NCBI RefSeq assembly: GCF_026151205.1
Contig: NC_087078.1
Location: 17,007,118-17,067,117, forward strand
Origin: Bolinopsis microptera
Taxonomy: Eukaryota; Ctenophora; Tentaculata; Lobata; Bolinopsidae
DNA length: 60,000 nucleotides
Direction of reading: 5' to 3'
This document shows, piece by piece, positions 23,190 to 36,009 of this stretch; the stretch's first letter is position 1, and each line of letters opens with the position of its first letter. The notes beneath the pieces are model-generated. The model saw only the letters and a list, made by a program, of their open reading frames with translations, did no database searches and was not told the DNA's origin. A program made the position numbers and the translations under genes.

Positions 23190-24150
23190 CACCGATAATC
23201 CCTCAACAGATTGAAATGTAGTCACTTTAGCTTGTAGTTATACATATTATAATGTACCTGAATGTGGACAATGGTTTGAAATCTAATGGTCTAAAACACC
23301 TTAAATAAAATAAATAATAACTTACAGATTTATACTTATAGGGATCATTATCCAAGGTTTATCAATTCGATGGGCGGGTTGCTTGGGGCTAGTTGAGCTG
23401 GTGAGTCTTGGCGTATGACTTGTCGAGCTGGATTGCAATCCCTCATCAGATTGAATTGTAATGTAGGTAGTCAATAGATTCTACACACAATTTGCTTGAA
23501 TGTGGATTTAAACATGCCGCCACCTTTAAGTCGTCCACATGAAATGCCACCGAGCTGCAAAATTTTTCCACTACTCGATAGAATTAAAGATTTAAACCTC
23601 ATTCTGTCCGATAACCATAATGATAATATTATGCCATAGGACTACTTGTTCCAGAACCACGTGCCTAAGACCAACTTGTTCACTTGAAGAACCGTGGAAA
23701 TTTCTGCGAATTCGCCGCGATGTTTGGCCTAAATAATCGCGATTTTCTTTTGTCCTTGGGTGAGCATATGAGTCAGAAATTTTAAAACGATACTGAACAA
23801 TCGATTCCAATTTCCATCTTGCCAACCAATTTTATCAAACAATTTTAAGCAGTTATAAAGTTATAATGATAGTTATTGTGATGAACCTTGGAATTAATCT
23901 AAAGACAATTATCCATAGCGCTATAACATCTACAGAACGATCTGGAGGTACAACTGTACAAGGAGTGGCTCGACCAGAATTTGAGCCATGAAGAAAAAGC
24001 CTTAAATTACGAGTTACGAAGTTCAGAGAGCTTCCAACGCGATGAAGAGTGGTGTGTCGTTAAGCAGGACTTGTACCTGAAGCCTAACTGTGCCCACACC
24101 CAAACAGAAAGGGAGATTGTAACTACTTTTCCTTCTCCCGGAACTCTGCG
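23190..24150. other. Intergenic, no gene seen
   Basis: AT-rich, with a run of small unrelated open frames. Two short stretches rich in GCGATTTT/CGCGA motifs (near 22610 and 23700) resemble each other loosely. Nothing supports a gene. Confidence 0.4.
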
Positions 24151-24759
24151 ACGGTACTGTGAACGGTACTGAGAACGGTACTGTGAACGGTACTGTGAAC
24201 GGTACTGTGAACGACACTGTGAACGGTACTGTGAACGGTACTGTGAACGGTACTGTGAACGGTACTGTAAACGGTACTGTGAACGGTACTGTGAACGGTA
24301 CTGTAAACGGTACTGTGAACGGTACTGTAAACGGTACTGTGAACGGTACTGTGAACGGTACTGTGAACGGTACTGTGAACGGTACTGTGAACGGTGCTGT
24401 GAACGGTACTGTGAACGGTACTGTGAACGGTACTGTGAACGGTACTGTGAACGGTACTGTGAACGGTACTGTGAACGGTACTGTGAACGGTACTGTGAAC
24501 GGTACTGTGAACGGTACTGTGAACGGTACTGTGAACGGTACTGTGAACGGTACTGTGAACGGTACTGTGAACGGTACTGTGAACGGTACTGTGAACAGTA
24601 CTGTGAACGGTACTGTGAACGGTACTGTGAACGGTACTAGAAACGGTACTGTGAACGGTACTGTGAACAGTACTGTGAACGGTACTGTGAACAGTACTAT
24701 GAACGGTACTGTGAACGGTACAGTAAACGGTACTGTGAAAGGTACTGTGAACGGTACTG
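24151..24759. repeat. 12-bp minisatellite, about 50 units
   Basis: Tandem array of ACGGTACTGTGA with scattered point variants (for example ACAGTACTGTGA, and a variant unit with CTAGAA). Because 12 is divisible by 3, long frames stay open on both strands, encoding repeats such as NGTV on plus and VPFT or HSTV on minus. All are consequences of periodicity; nothing in the flanks suggests a gene. Confidence 0.95.
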
Positions 24760-26876
24760 CTGCACAATCGTTGATTGTGCCGAGATTTTTTTCCAATGTT
24801 TCACTTTGTCATTGGCACATTAGCACGTGTTGCGATGTTCCTATATACAATTACAAAGAAAATGACCCGTTGTAACACAGTTGCTAAACAAGGAATATAA
24901 TCGGTGACTCGATCTCTTTATGAAGTTTATGATGCCAATCATGGAACTGGAAGATTAGAAGAGTGACGTCGACTGATTAGAAGAGCTGAGACTGATTAGA
25001 AGAGAGACTGATTTCATTTTCTTTATCATATCTGTGCTATTAGTATTTCATGGTAACGGTCATATGATTTAATTAAATTTATCAGGTGGAAGGGGGGAGG
25101 GACTAACTTGCATACACATACGGTTCACGTACTCTACCCGATATTTGGGTTTTGGTAAATATAATATTGGTTAATTGGAATCTGGTATCATTTCTTTTAG
25201 TTTTTGTTTAAAAGAAGGAGACATTATAAACACTGTTCATTATACCTACCTATTGGGGTATTAATTAACATCATTTATTGTACGGTAAGCTGTGAATGGT
25301 ATGGTGATTTTTTGTTATTCATTATTGTTATTGATAATATTATTCAAAAAAAGCAGAAAAGAACAAAAGAGAAAAAATGTTTCTTATCATGTTGCGATTT
25401 TCTTATCTTATAAAAAGATAAGACCCGTTGTAACACAGGCTAAACAAAGGAAACACATTTGGAATATAATCAGTCGATCTCTTTTCCCCATTCATCCACG
25501 ACCTTCAAAATGTAATCAGCTGAGGTTTATGATATGAATCAGGGCCGTAATTCCCAGAAGGACGTGGGGCACAAGTCCCCCAAGATTTTGTGACCTTAAG
25601 GTAGAAGAAAAAGTTAAACAGAACAACTCAATTTTCAGGTGTCAGCAGCATGAGCACAACAAAAATGAATAAACTGATCCTGAATACCTACCTATGATAT
25701 TACCAGTTACCTGTGATGGCGTGATATGTATCAGTACTAGACAGCAAATCTCCTCCCACTAAATCGCTCGCCCAAATGTTTTTAAACTTGTGAAAAGGCA
25801 ATTAAATGAAGGTATGAAAATTATTTCAATCGGTGTATTTTCAGACGCTGATTCCGAATCACCCCCATGACGTAGGGTAAAAATTCTTCCCTGAGGAGCT
25901 ACGGGCAAAAAACCCAAGTCACGTGATAATTTGTGGAGGAGCGAAATAATAAGAGCCCAGCAAATTACAACATGTAGGTGGCCCAGTGTAAGAACAGAAA
26001 GGACGTTTCCTTTTCACTTTTGTGATGTAGGTATTTAGTATTCAAAACCAAATACAAATTGAACTTCCTAGGAGTTCAATTCGATTAAAAGGTTGAAGAT
26101 TTTGGGTCCACAAACATAATTAGTTGCAGTGGGGTTCCCACAAAATATAGTAATCTTTAAAACTCATCCACAATCATTATAACGATATAATAAAATGCTG
26201 CGCTTGTGGATATGCCTATCGATAATTATTCCTTGATTGAATGATTGAATATTATATTATATTTTCTGCGTCCACTGTGTTTTGCTGCTACCTCTTACTA
26301 ATCTGTAGACACTACCTTATAAGCTTATATAAGTAGCAATTCATTTTCCATTTCAGAGATTTTCAACTAAACATTGAATGTTACGAATAAGATCTTTTGT
26401 TATACAGAACTTTAAACCTCTAATACATCAAAATTATTTTATAATAATCTTCAAAATGTAGCAATATAAATGTCAAAGTAGCTTCTCAACTTCTTTGTTC
26501 GATAAAATCGACCCAGTCCCCCTCAACCACCTGGACAAAGTGAAGCAAATGTTCAGTCATCAGATAAAGGGGGATTTGATCAAAAGAGGGGTTCATCTTG
26601 GTTACAATTATAACTTTTAATTTTATGATGCATTAGCTCTGTCACTATCTTGACGGTAGTGCTCAAATTTATTATTATCCAGCGACATGACACATGCTTC
26701 TTTGTGACACAATTTACGTAATTTATTGCTTTCAATAAAGCTTTCCCTGTATCTCATGGCATGACACGTTGTCGCACTTAAAAATGTTATCTTTGTGTTA
26801 TTCAGTAATTGTGCATCAAATTCTATCATAAATCATCCGTCAGGCAATTGCATTTTAGCTGTTCAGTAACCATAAA
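24760..26876. other. Intergenic, no gene seen
   Basis: AT-rich sequence 3' of the HD-domain gene. A short run of GACTGATTAGAAGAG repeats lies at about 24950-25010. A sequence beginning CAGGGCCGTAATTCCC near 25540 has the look of a transposon terminus, but no partner end could be paired with it. No coding region is supported. Confidence 0.4.
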
Positions 26877-29219
26877 TCAATCTTGGGAGCAAAGGTCCGT
26901 ACATTCTTCTACGTCAGTGCCACCTTCTATTTCCCCATCTTTAATACCGCACGTGTGCCCTTTTTCTTTGCACGTTCTGAGATGTTCGGCGCGTCCTCTC
27001 AGGATAACAACCTCGCCCTGCACGTTCTTCCGGGCGTTCTCCTCCGCAAACTGACGGAACTCTCTCGTACAGAACACGTACTTTCGTTCTAAAAACTTCT
27101 CCATCACCTGGAGGGAAACAAAATGTTAAAGGAGAGGGTCTGTTGCCAATATAAGGGATCTTTCAACGGTGGTTTCAAATTTGGGGGTTCATGTGATTAC
27201 ATTTGCTAGAGTTAGTTAGTTCCCCCTTCTAAGGACTGATATTGGACGGGCCATTAATTGCTTGAAAAATTATCACTGCTTATTCAATTGGCTATGCTTA
27301 TTTCAAAATATGTTAATTTTTTAATGAGTATACTGAATGCTGTTTATTGAAATTACCTGAGCTCGCCTTGTGCAGAATTCCTCCTCTCCCACATGGCTAT
27401 ATTCCTTTCGTATCTTTTTGGCGTAGAGCGTGTACTCCACAGGATTGCTGCCCAAGATAGACAGATCAAAATCCAGAAAGTAGTGAACGTCACGTGTCTT
27501 GGGTTTGTCTTCTTCCAGCTCCTGTAGTTATACAGCATGAAACCCTGATTTAACGTACAGTTGGGGGGAGGGAAAGTAGAACGGTACATCAGAGTGTACA
27601 GTAAACTGGGATTTTACCGTAATTAGTATTTTGAAAAACTACTCATCTAGGACTTACTCATAATCGTTGGCAACAAATACTAATTCAGTTATGTGTAAAT
27701 CTAGCAAACACAAAACATACCCATCTTTTGATCCGGAACCTTTTCGAGATTAAAATTTTCTTCCCTTCAAATGTATTTCACTATGACAGTATGACTGGGG
27801 GAAGGTTTGACAACTGACATAAAATAGTTAAAACAACCTCCCCCCCCCCCCCTCCCCTCCCCCCCCCCCCCCTCAATGCAGCCCTATATACCTGTTATAG
27901 TGTTATAATACTGACACTGACATGAGGTTTACCTTAGTATAATGACCAGATGATGTGAGATTGATCATATGTTTCACACCCTTCACCACGTCCGCATCAA
28001 GCTCTAAGTCTCTAGCACAGCTCTCAAATGCTTGGACACTCTCTTCTTCGTTATTGTTGCTCTGACAATTTAAGATCGTGTTAGATTATATCGTGGTAGG
28101 TTGTGACTTGTGAGTGAAACTGTAAAGACTAATATATGTGCTTTGTTTAAAGTTTTATCTAAACTTTATACCATATGATATTGAATTCGTTTAAATCTCA
28201 GTGGTAAGTTAGTAGTTACTCCGGAATATTATTTAAGTTTGTTCTAACACTTTGAATTTATATGTTTTTATAAATTGGCACTTCGACTGTGCATGCGACT
28301 ATACTGAAATAGCGGTCACCTTAGGATCATATATGTAGTCGTGAAAGAAGATAGCGAAGAGAACTGTTCTGGGAAAGGTCAACTCCTGGTAGAAGTGCTT
28401 AAAGTTCAGAATCATCTGGTAGATATGTTCAGTGTTGTGGTACTTCCTGAATAAGGTTGTGTTGGAGGCTTCAGCAGCTAGTTTTACTTGTAGCAGAATA
28501 TGATTAAATATTTTATCGTGCTATAAAACGGTATTTTAAAACCTTGTTAAGGTTTTTACAAACTTGTTAACAAAATAAGGCGAGAATGAACTGGGCACGT
28601 ATAAAACATAATTTTAAAATCAAACCGGAAATTTTAAGATTGCGGTTTATATGGAAGTTGTGAAATACTCATCTTGATGAGTATATTGTGAATTATTCAC
28701 AAGAGTCCAACTTAATTACAGTGTAATTGTATTAACGCACATCTTGAATATTTGGTATCTGATATTTGCTTATATGAATGGCACTATTTTTGTAAATACG
28801 ACTTCTAAGTTTATTATTACATTTGCAGTTAAAGTTAAACCTATTCCGATTTAAGTGAAGAATCTTTTTTAATCTATTTTAAGCGGTCTATTAAGATTTT
28901 ACATTTCTTACATCATAATACAATTTAATTTGTGGACCTCTGCAAGACATTTCGAGAGGTCTGTACTCTGTATGTATCAAGACAACAATACGTTTATATA
29001 TACCTAACGTCGTCCTCAATACATTTGCAACTTGGATTTATTCAAAGATAGAAAGTAAAACCTGATAGGCTCGGAGTATTTCTGGTATATATCGTAAAAC
29101 CACTCTCCTATCATGAGCTGATCGTCAGTGTAATGCCTAGTCAGTGTCTGCCATTCTATCCACAACATTTCTTTCTTCGTGTCAATAAAGCCCCTGTCTC
29201 GTTTAGATCTCACTTCCAT
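26877..29219 (-). CDS. Predicted metal-dependent HD-domain phosphohydrolase (five exons)
   Basis: Exons on the minus strand are 29219-29062, 28446-28320, 28061-27933, 27521-27357 and 27107-26877. All introns are GT-AG, with phases 2, 0, 0 and 0. The total of 810 nt encodes 269 aa. An in-frame stop lies a few codons before the ATG, supporting the start. The protein matches the HD-superfamily type known in bacteria as 'predicted metal-dependent phosphohydrolase': YHNTEHI (55-61), the HD pair in FFHDYIYDP (88-89), NEEES (99-103), a Thr-x3-His in LTSSGH, and DFDLSILG (155-162). These residues would bind a divalent metal for phosphomonoester hydrolysis; the substrate is not known to me. Probably cytosolic, as no signal peptide or helices are seen. 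The last 40 residues are charged and not recognised. Confidence 0.88.
27840..27875. repeat. Poly-C/T tract in intron 3 of the HD-domain gene
   Basis: A run of C interrupted by single T's, about 36 bp, between exons 3 and 4. Its length may be unreliable in the assembly. Confidence 0.9.
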
Positions 29220-29916
29220 TCTCTCACCTTACCTACAAAAGTTACCTAATGACGCTTTGCTAACATTCAATTTGTTTTAGAGGTTTTCCTTGATCATTTT
29301 ATTTTATAACAACTGTAATGTAAGAAGATTGCTAAATGTCAACACATCAAAGGAATCAATACACTCATTGTACAACAGCACACGTCACAACCGTAACTAA
29401 TTGCGGACATATAGTGTTAATGACTATAGGGTGCTTAAGAAGATTTAAGAAGAGTTTAGCTAATGAATTAGAAGTAAGCATTAAAGGTAAGCAGCAGGAG
29501 GCGAACTAGAAAACTCACTCAGCAGTGTAACGACGCAAACAAATGTAGTGGTCAAGTGTACGAATTTTGTAGAGCAAAGTTTATACGTAACTTGTAATTG
29601 ATCGTTTACACAATTGGCATTAAGGCTAATTAGCATGAAGTCACAACTTTACTACACTGCATTATAATGATGGCGCTATTTAATGTTGAGGTGTAAAAAT
29701 GCAGCAGCTTACAGTTGGACTGAGTTACACGGAATAGTGATGCAAAAACTATACAAGTATCAATACAGCCTTGGCAGAATGATAACTTCTAGCTGTAGCG
29801 GTAATAAGTAATTATATTCTTATATTAGAGCAAAGATACTGGTGGCCGGAAGGGTGAACCATATTTATTTGGACACGTGGCAGTGATTCTGATTCAAACC
29901 TTCTGGTCGGTAAATC
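29220..29916. other. 5' flank of the HD-domain gene, no gene seen
   Basis: AT-rich sequence upstream of the HD-domain gene start. It would contain the promoter, but no element could be assigned by eye. Confidence 0.4.
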
Positions 29917-31190
29917 TACCTTATCGGACCTTATTTGGACGGACATTAAATGAACGGACATAATTATGAACAGACATTAATATGAACGCTTGAAGGCATT
30001 TAAAACCATCAAAAATCCGACTTTCTTTTTTTTATAATTTCAGCAAATGATTTTTAAATCCATTTTTATACAGTAAATAAGAAAAGCAGTCGTTAAGCAG
30101 TAAAAAATGTTAAAATATATGTACATTATCAGTGTCTAATATCACATATCATCTTCATCAATTGAGTTTCGTGCATGAAATAATCCATGCTTAAAGCATC
30201 AGTGATTTCTAGCTTTATGGAAACCTTTTTTATCAAACTACCCCGGTCCTGCATTTCAGTGTTAACTTTTACAAGCCATTCGGTGTGAAATGGTTTTATC
30301 TTACTCTTAGACAACTTTAGGTTAACCTTAACATCAAGTGGAGCTTTCCTAGCAATGTTTCATTACCTTCCCTGAGTTATATGATCTATAACAACGTCGG
30401 ACAATGTCCTTGGCAACACGATTTACCGTAATATCTAGAGCAAGGTTGTTAAATACGTCAAATTTTCGTGAAAGATTACGACGTATTCGGTTCTAATAAA
30501 GAATACGTCGTAATACGCCGGAATACGGTAATTTCTATGGATTGTTAAATACGTCCAAGAATACGCCATAATACGCCGTAATACGCTGATTTGTCAAAAT
30601 TAAACATTACAGCTGCGCGCCACCCTCATCATTGATCATGCATTAAAGGAGTGCAGTTATACATGATAACTTAAATTTGTAATCAAATTTCATGGATAAT
30701 CCGATAAGCTAACATTTTTTGCGAAATTATCAATTACATATTAATACATATTTAATGATTTTGATGTTCAGAGAGCGAGAAGTTCGTCAAGATCAGTCAG
30801 CTTCACAGTCCACTACTCCGGTCTGGGAATTAATTTTTCAGTTTGTTAGCCGTCAGTAATTACTAATTAGGGATTAGAGGCTGCTCCTAAAACGATCTCG
30901 CAATTATCAAAGTTTAAGACCATTTTCTAAAGTTCAGTCCCCTCAACATATTTGAATTTTTGAATTTTTTGAATAAAGAATACGTCGTAATACGTCAATT
31001 TTCGAGGATTAATACGTATTCGTATTCCAATACGTATTCCCTCCAAATACGTATTTAACAACCTTGATCTAGAGGCTGGAACATGTTGTCATGTTGGCGG
31101 GGACTAGCTTATGAACTATGTTGTTGAGTGCCATAATTTCGTTGACTTTTTCCGCCAAGTGACTCTTGAAAACATCATATACTAGTAGAT
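29917..31190 (-). pseudogene. pogo-like DDE transposase remnant (C-terminal part), copy 1, split by a hAT insertion
   Basis: The left end carries the family terminus TACCTTATCGGACC at 29917. On the minus strand, 31190 to 30120 encodes pieces homologous to the remnant at 33138-33460, then a further C-terminal stretch. The reading frame is broken and there is no right-hand terminal repeat. A 626-bp hAT-like element interrupts it (30441-31066). The encoded C-terminal segment (SKIKPFHTEWLV, then LIKK, then ITDALSMD) looks like the region after the DDE domain in pogo/CENP-B-type transposases. Inactive. Confidence 0.6.
30441..31066. mobile_element. 626-bp hAT-like element with 8-bp target duplication
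   Basis: Terminal inverted repeats begin CAAGGTTGTTAAATACGT at each end. The element is flanked by ATCTAGAG at 30433-30440 and 31067-31074. The paralogous sequence at about 33325 carries a single ATCTAGAG and no insert (an empty site), so the boundaries are exact. The interior is rich in ATACG(T/C)(C/A) subrepeats near both ends. No transposase frame is present. Confidence 0.92.
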
Positions 31191-33087
31191 GAATAGTTCA
31201 AGGGGGCTATATTTATGAGTCGCATTTGAACTTGATTTCTCTTGGAGAATTTCTTTTTACACTCTTAACTTGCGAACAAATTGAAGCAGCAGACTTTAAG
31301 CTAGAAACTTTATTGACTAGAAATAATCATTCCACGTAACTACGTCTTCTTCAGTTCTGTAATAAAATTGTTAAACATGTGTAAAATTAACGACGGAAAG
31401 AAATTTAAAATAACATTAAAACAAAAACAGAGAAATAAAATTTACGAAATATGACCCAAAAATGTAATTGAAAAAATTCAAAACAACAAAAAATACGACA
31501 AGAAGAAATGTAAGCTAATACAACTAAATACTGTACTACTCATGATACTATACTAATAAAAAAATATATATACTAGTAGAGTTATATTTTTTTTAGAGAT
31601 TATTTTAATGGTGTACAGTGTAAGCATAGTTCAAAAATGTCTCTATTGCCAAATTGCTTCCAGGCGTTTTGCACGAGTAAAATGCTCAAAAATGTTTGCC
31701 TTCGACAAACTTTAACTGTACGGTACTACTACTATGGTATTGAAATTTATAAAACCTTTGAAATTCTGACTGTGGCGCACAGAAAATCATTCCTACACCC
31801 CTGAATTATCTGCTATTACATATGAACATTGCGAGGTATTATATATCTAGTACTAGTAGGGTTAGGACAGGAGGAATTATTTTACGGGAAATTGAATAAA
31901 ATTGAATCAAGTAATCAAGCTTTCTTGGAAACGCGTAGGGTCACTAGTATAGACATGGGTATCCGTATAAGTAAAAGTATAACTTACAAGTCATTATCAG
32001 GGTACCAACTACCACATCACGATTGAGAAATTTAATTATATCTCCCCAAGAATTTTACGCTGGGGACCTCGAGGCTTTATAATTATACTAGTGTAACCCG
32101 TGCCTTCGGCCGGGAATTTACTGTCACAGTTGCAATGTAAAAGTATACAACCGCATTATATATTTGATATCACGCATAATGCTGTCTTATGAAAGTATGA
32201 AATCTCCCTACAGTTAAAACAAAGCGGCCGCAAGAGTGAGCTCTGATATTACGTGGGGCTAAACTAATTACGGTACATGTTTCCTCCTCGTTCTCTCTCC
32301 CATCCATTTATGTCACATTTCTGGAACAAAATCATCAATTAAACCACTTACCACCGGCCGATTTTTATAAAATTTTCTTATGGGCTTCATCAGAGTTTTG
32401 TCGGCACTATACCGAAAAAACCAGTCCCGTAACTATTACCGTTTTTTTTGTATAACTGTTCGGAAATTACACACAGACACACAGACACACAGACACACAC
32501 ACATTCTGGTGTTATTAAGTTGATGCTCTCTCGTACCACAATTAGAAAGTCTATTATTTTACTCTTATAACCATTGTCAGTCCACTTATAGTGTCGACTC
32601 GGGGTGCAAACGTGAGGTAAAGTAAGATCATTTCCAGAAATCCTCCATAAATTGCAGAATGTTTAAGGGCTGTTCCACACCAATTATACAGTCTTAAAAT
32701 ATTTCTTGTTTCATTGAATCATTCAGTCGGCTAAGCTAATTTATCATTCGATCCCAACGCCAGCTCATTTCCGGATCTATGTCTTATTTTCAATTTTCAA
32801 TTTTCTTAGTTCATCAAATTTTGCTGAACGTCACTTTTTAAACTTGCTATTTTCGCTCGAACTTCAAAGTTCAATTATTATAATTATGTATAACATTTTG
32901 AACTTTTATCCAATTGCATCGCTGCACTGCTGCCTTATTCCTTTATTCATTCTCCAGTTCAGCAAAGAATTTCCATTAGGGCAGCTGTACAGCAGGGTGT
33001 TTTATGGGATGATGATTAATCACTCTAAACTCGACTGTCACGTGACACTGACTTTTTAAACCCGTTCTCTAGCCGGTCCTGAATGAC
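31191..33087. other. Intergenic, no gene seen
   Basis: AT-rich with no supported coding region. The stretch 32085-32520 starts with a GTAACCCGTGCCTTCGGCC motif and ends in CACAGA microsatellite units followed by ATTCTGGTGTTATTAAG. This composition is common at ends of repetitive elements, but I could not define its borders. Confidence 0.4.
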
Positions 33088-33700
33088 TACCTTATCGGAC
33101 CTTATTTGGACGGACATTAAATGAACGGACATAATTATGGTCCTGCATTTCAGTGTTAACTTTACAAGCCATTTGGCGTGAAGTGGTTTTAACTTAGACA
33201 AATTTAGTTAACCTTAACATCACGTGGAGCTTTCCTAGCACTGTTTCATTACCTCCCCTGAGTAATATGAACTATAACAACGTCGGACAATGTCCTTGGC
33301 AACACGATTTACCGTAGGCGTAATATCTAGAGGCTGGAACAAGTTTGTCATGTTGGCGGGGACTAGCTTATGAACTATGTTGTTGAGTGCCATAATTTTG
33401 TCGACTTTTTCCGCCATGCAAGTGACCCTTGAAAACATCTTACATCATATACTAGTAGAGTTTTCTGTGCCTCCGGCAGACCAAGGAGAACCTTTCCGTC
33501 GTTAACTTACGCGGCACAATAAAGTTCTCATAGTTGTCATATTCTGGACAAAAAGTACGAATTGGAAAAAGTTTTGAAAAAAATTCAACGGACTTTAACT
33601 TGGACGGACCTTAAATGAACGGACTTTATTTGAACGGACATTAAGATGAACGTTAGGGCCTCCAGCGTTAATGTCCGTCCAAATAAGGTCCGATAAGGTA
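33088..33700 (-). mobile_element. Deleted pogo-like element with transposase fragment and both terminal repeats
   Basis: Both ends carry the inverted repeat TACCTTATCGGACCTTATT, the terminus of the MITE family found throughout the window. Between them the minus strand (33438-33235) encodes a fragment with PANMTNLFQPLD and VNRVAKDIVRR. This matches the C-terminal half of the DDE domain in pogo/Tigger-type transposases, where an NxTxxxQPLD segment precedes the last catalytic region. A frame break follows at about 33235. TA at each terminus is compatible with the TA duplication of Tc1/mariner/pogo elements. It is too short to be autonomous, but it ties the MITEs to a source family. Confidence 0.75.
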
Positions 33701-36009
33701 GTCAGCAAAAATATGGCTCACCAATATCCACATCTATAAATCCTGGAATAATTTCAATTATCTGAATACTGGATAACATTATTTCACTATGTATAAAGCG
33801 AAATGAAATTGGCCAACAAGTGATTACGTCATAATATGTGAACGACCCTTTGACAACTATGAACTGTACTGAACATTTATGATCGTTCGTTTGCATGGAG
33901 TGATTGCGTGGTTCGTGGGCCCATTTGTGGGCGAACCGTCCATGGATCATTATCGGATCCTTAGATCATAAAAATTGAGGAACAAGAGTAAGCAGTGACC
34001 TTTGCGTTCCTTTGGTAATCTGATACCCCTTGCGCTTGTACAGTAATTTAATAAACTCAGCTTGGCAGATTACTGCAATTTCTAAATTTTATCAACCAGT
34101 AAAAATTCCACACTTGACACTCCTCATTGGTTGATGGAGTTAACATCGTCACAACTCACAGGAACGCTGATATAAATATAATTTTTTCTGCAGCTGATGA
34201 CATAAATCCTGCTGTTAATGTTTGATGCAGCTTGTCCCTCATTTCGTACGCTTAGATCAACCGTGGGAGTTTGGTTGCAGTTCCTAGGGCTGGGGACCAT
34301 GAATACTCAGTCTATAGTACCTTAACCTATTATATTATTATCTCCGGCTGTGGTATCAGTTTATTTATGAGTTTTTCATTTTTGTCCAGCTGCAGCACAT
34401 TTTGAATTATTTTACTTCTTTGCTTTTTGTGATTATAGGTCTGAGGTTTGTCTCTCATTGCAATTAACTGCGATTGGCATAATACGATAATTTCACCACG
34501 CAAGTTTCAAATAGGCTACGTTTTAATCCAATTCAGGAATATGCCATATAAGTTATTTGAAAGGAATCGACAATATAAGTGAAATTTGATGATGATTATA
34601 ACCCGGTGCTCAAGTTCGGTTACTTTGAAATAAGTTTCATTAAGTACCAGCTGATGAAGTTTGGCACTATAAATGACTTCACTAATTCAGAAAACAAAAA
34701 GAAATTTCACCATGCTGTTACTATTAAGAATCTAAGTTAAGGACTCGATGAAATTTATTAGTGAATGTTTATAGTTACAAATGATAACAAAAGATAGAAT
34801 AACAGTATAGCAGGCTTTTAGTATAAGCCATATGTTTATTTTAAAGAAACTACGTCATATTTAACCCTGAAAGTGGTACAAAAAGCCAGTGTGCTAAGCT
34901 TTCGAATACTTTTATTGTAATATGCTGTTGAACCATGCCGCTATAATAATGCAGTATCCTCTTACTCTATTTTAAAAGTTTAATATATCCACATTCCACA
35001 TAATATCCACATAATATCTTGTTCTTAAAATGCATCGGTTACTTACATTTTGCAATTCTTATGCCATGCAATTCAAATTTGCAACCTAAACTCAATTTTT
35101 GTTTTGAGTAAGAAATTACCAAGTCATGTTATTTAATACTTGGTAATATCATGGCGGTCACTAAATGTAACTTTGTTGTCGTTTAATTGTTGCTGCTAAT
35201 ACATCTAATCAACCATTGATTATAACACCCATTGATGGATAATGAATGTGGCTTCGGAACGCGTTTAAGAATTTCTAAAATGTCTGTTGAATGCGTCACA
35301 AGATTTCTGTCTGGACTGAAAGTCGATGTAGGATTAGGAACCATTCAGGAGACACAGATAAAGTGATCTACCGCCGATTAAATTATCACAGTCCCGCCCG
35401 TACAGCTGATCAAGATGTTGACTGTTGAGGAAATGTGATTATTGTGTTTTATTGTGTTGTAAAACACAATCCTAGCCATTACTCACTGCATTGTACTATT
35501 TTCTTTGCTCAATGGTTCAATTATTGTCGACCATGCAGCTCCACATTTTCAGTTATTTCACTCGATTATTGCCAATTATTCAATTATTCCATATATTTCC
35601 CATCGTAAAACGTGTTGACTACACCTATGAGTTTGTATCATATCGTGTTTCATTTCGTAATCAAATTTTAGGTACTGTTACCCACGTAATTCAGTTCACA
35701 TGGTCAGTGCACCTGTGTCTCCTCATTAATTAGAGGTTCCCACCGCAATTCTATACTCCTCGACTGTTGTCCTCTCCTCCAGTTTCGGAATCTCAACCGA
35801 AGCGTGAAATTATTGAGTGATCGGTAACCTCGTTGATTAGACCAGGGCGACTACATTAGTGCTGGCCCGACCATTTGGCAATTATAAATACAGGCTCTCT
35901 TGTTACAATTACGTTAAGATTTTCTAGCCGCACTCGATCTCATTTTGAAGTGATCGCCATCTGTGAGGAGGATATCTGAGGTTTATAGCTGGCTGATTGT
36001 TAAGTTGTC
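33701..36009. other. 5' flank of glutathione synthetase, no gene seen
   Basis: About 2.3 kb without a supported gene. Short open frames show no family resemblance. The promoter and 5' UTR of the synthetase should lie in the right-hand part. No antioxidant-response or TATA element could be assigned with confidence by eye. Confidence 0.4.

Noticed and set aside
24023-24875. Long open frames (over 200 codons) on both strands across the 12-bp minisatellite
   Set aside because: They arise from a repeat unit divisible by three; three overlapping frames are open, flanking residues match nothing, and no splice context exists.
25204-25537. Possible small membrane protein near 25.3 kb
   Set aside because: Two overlapping frames give hydrophobic AT-driven residues only; there is no paralogue, splice context or motif.
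28446-28510. Upstream extension of HD gene exon 2 (LAAEASNTTLF)
   Set aside because: The CAG at 28449-28447 joins exon 1 (…YSEPIR) to KYHNTEHI in phase and matches the family; the upstream frame does not fit the phase of exon 1.
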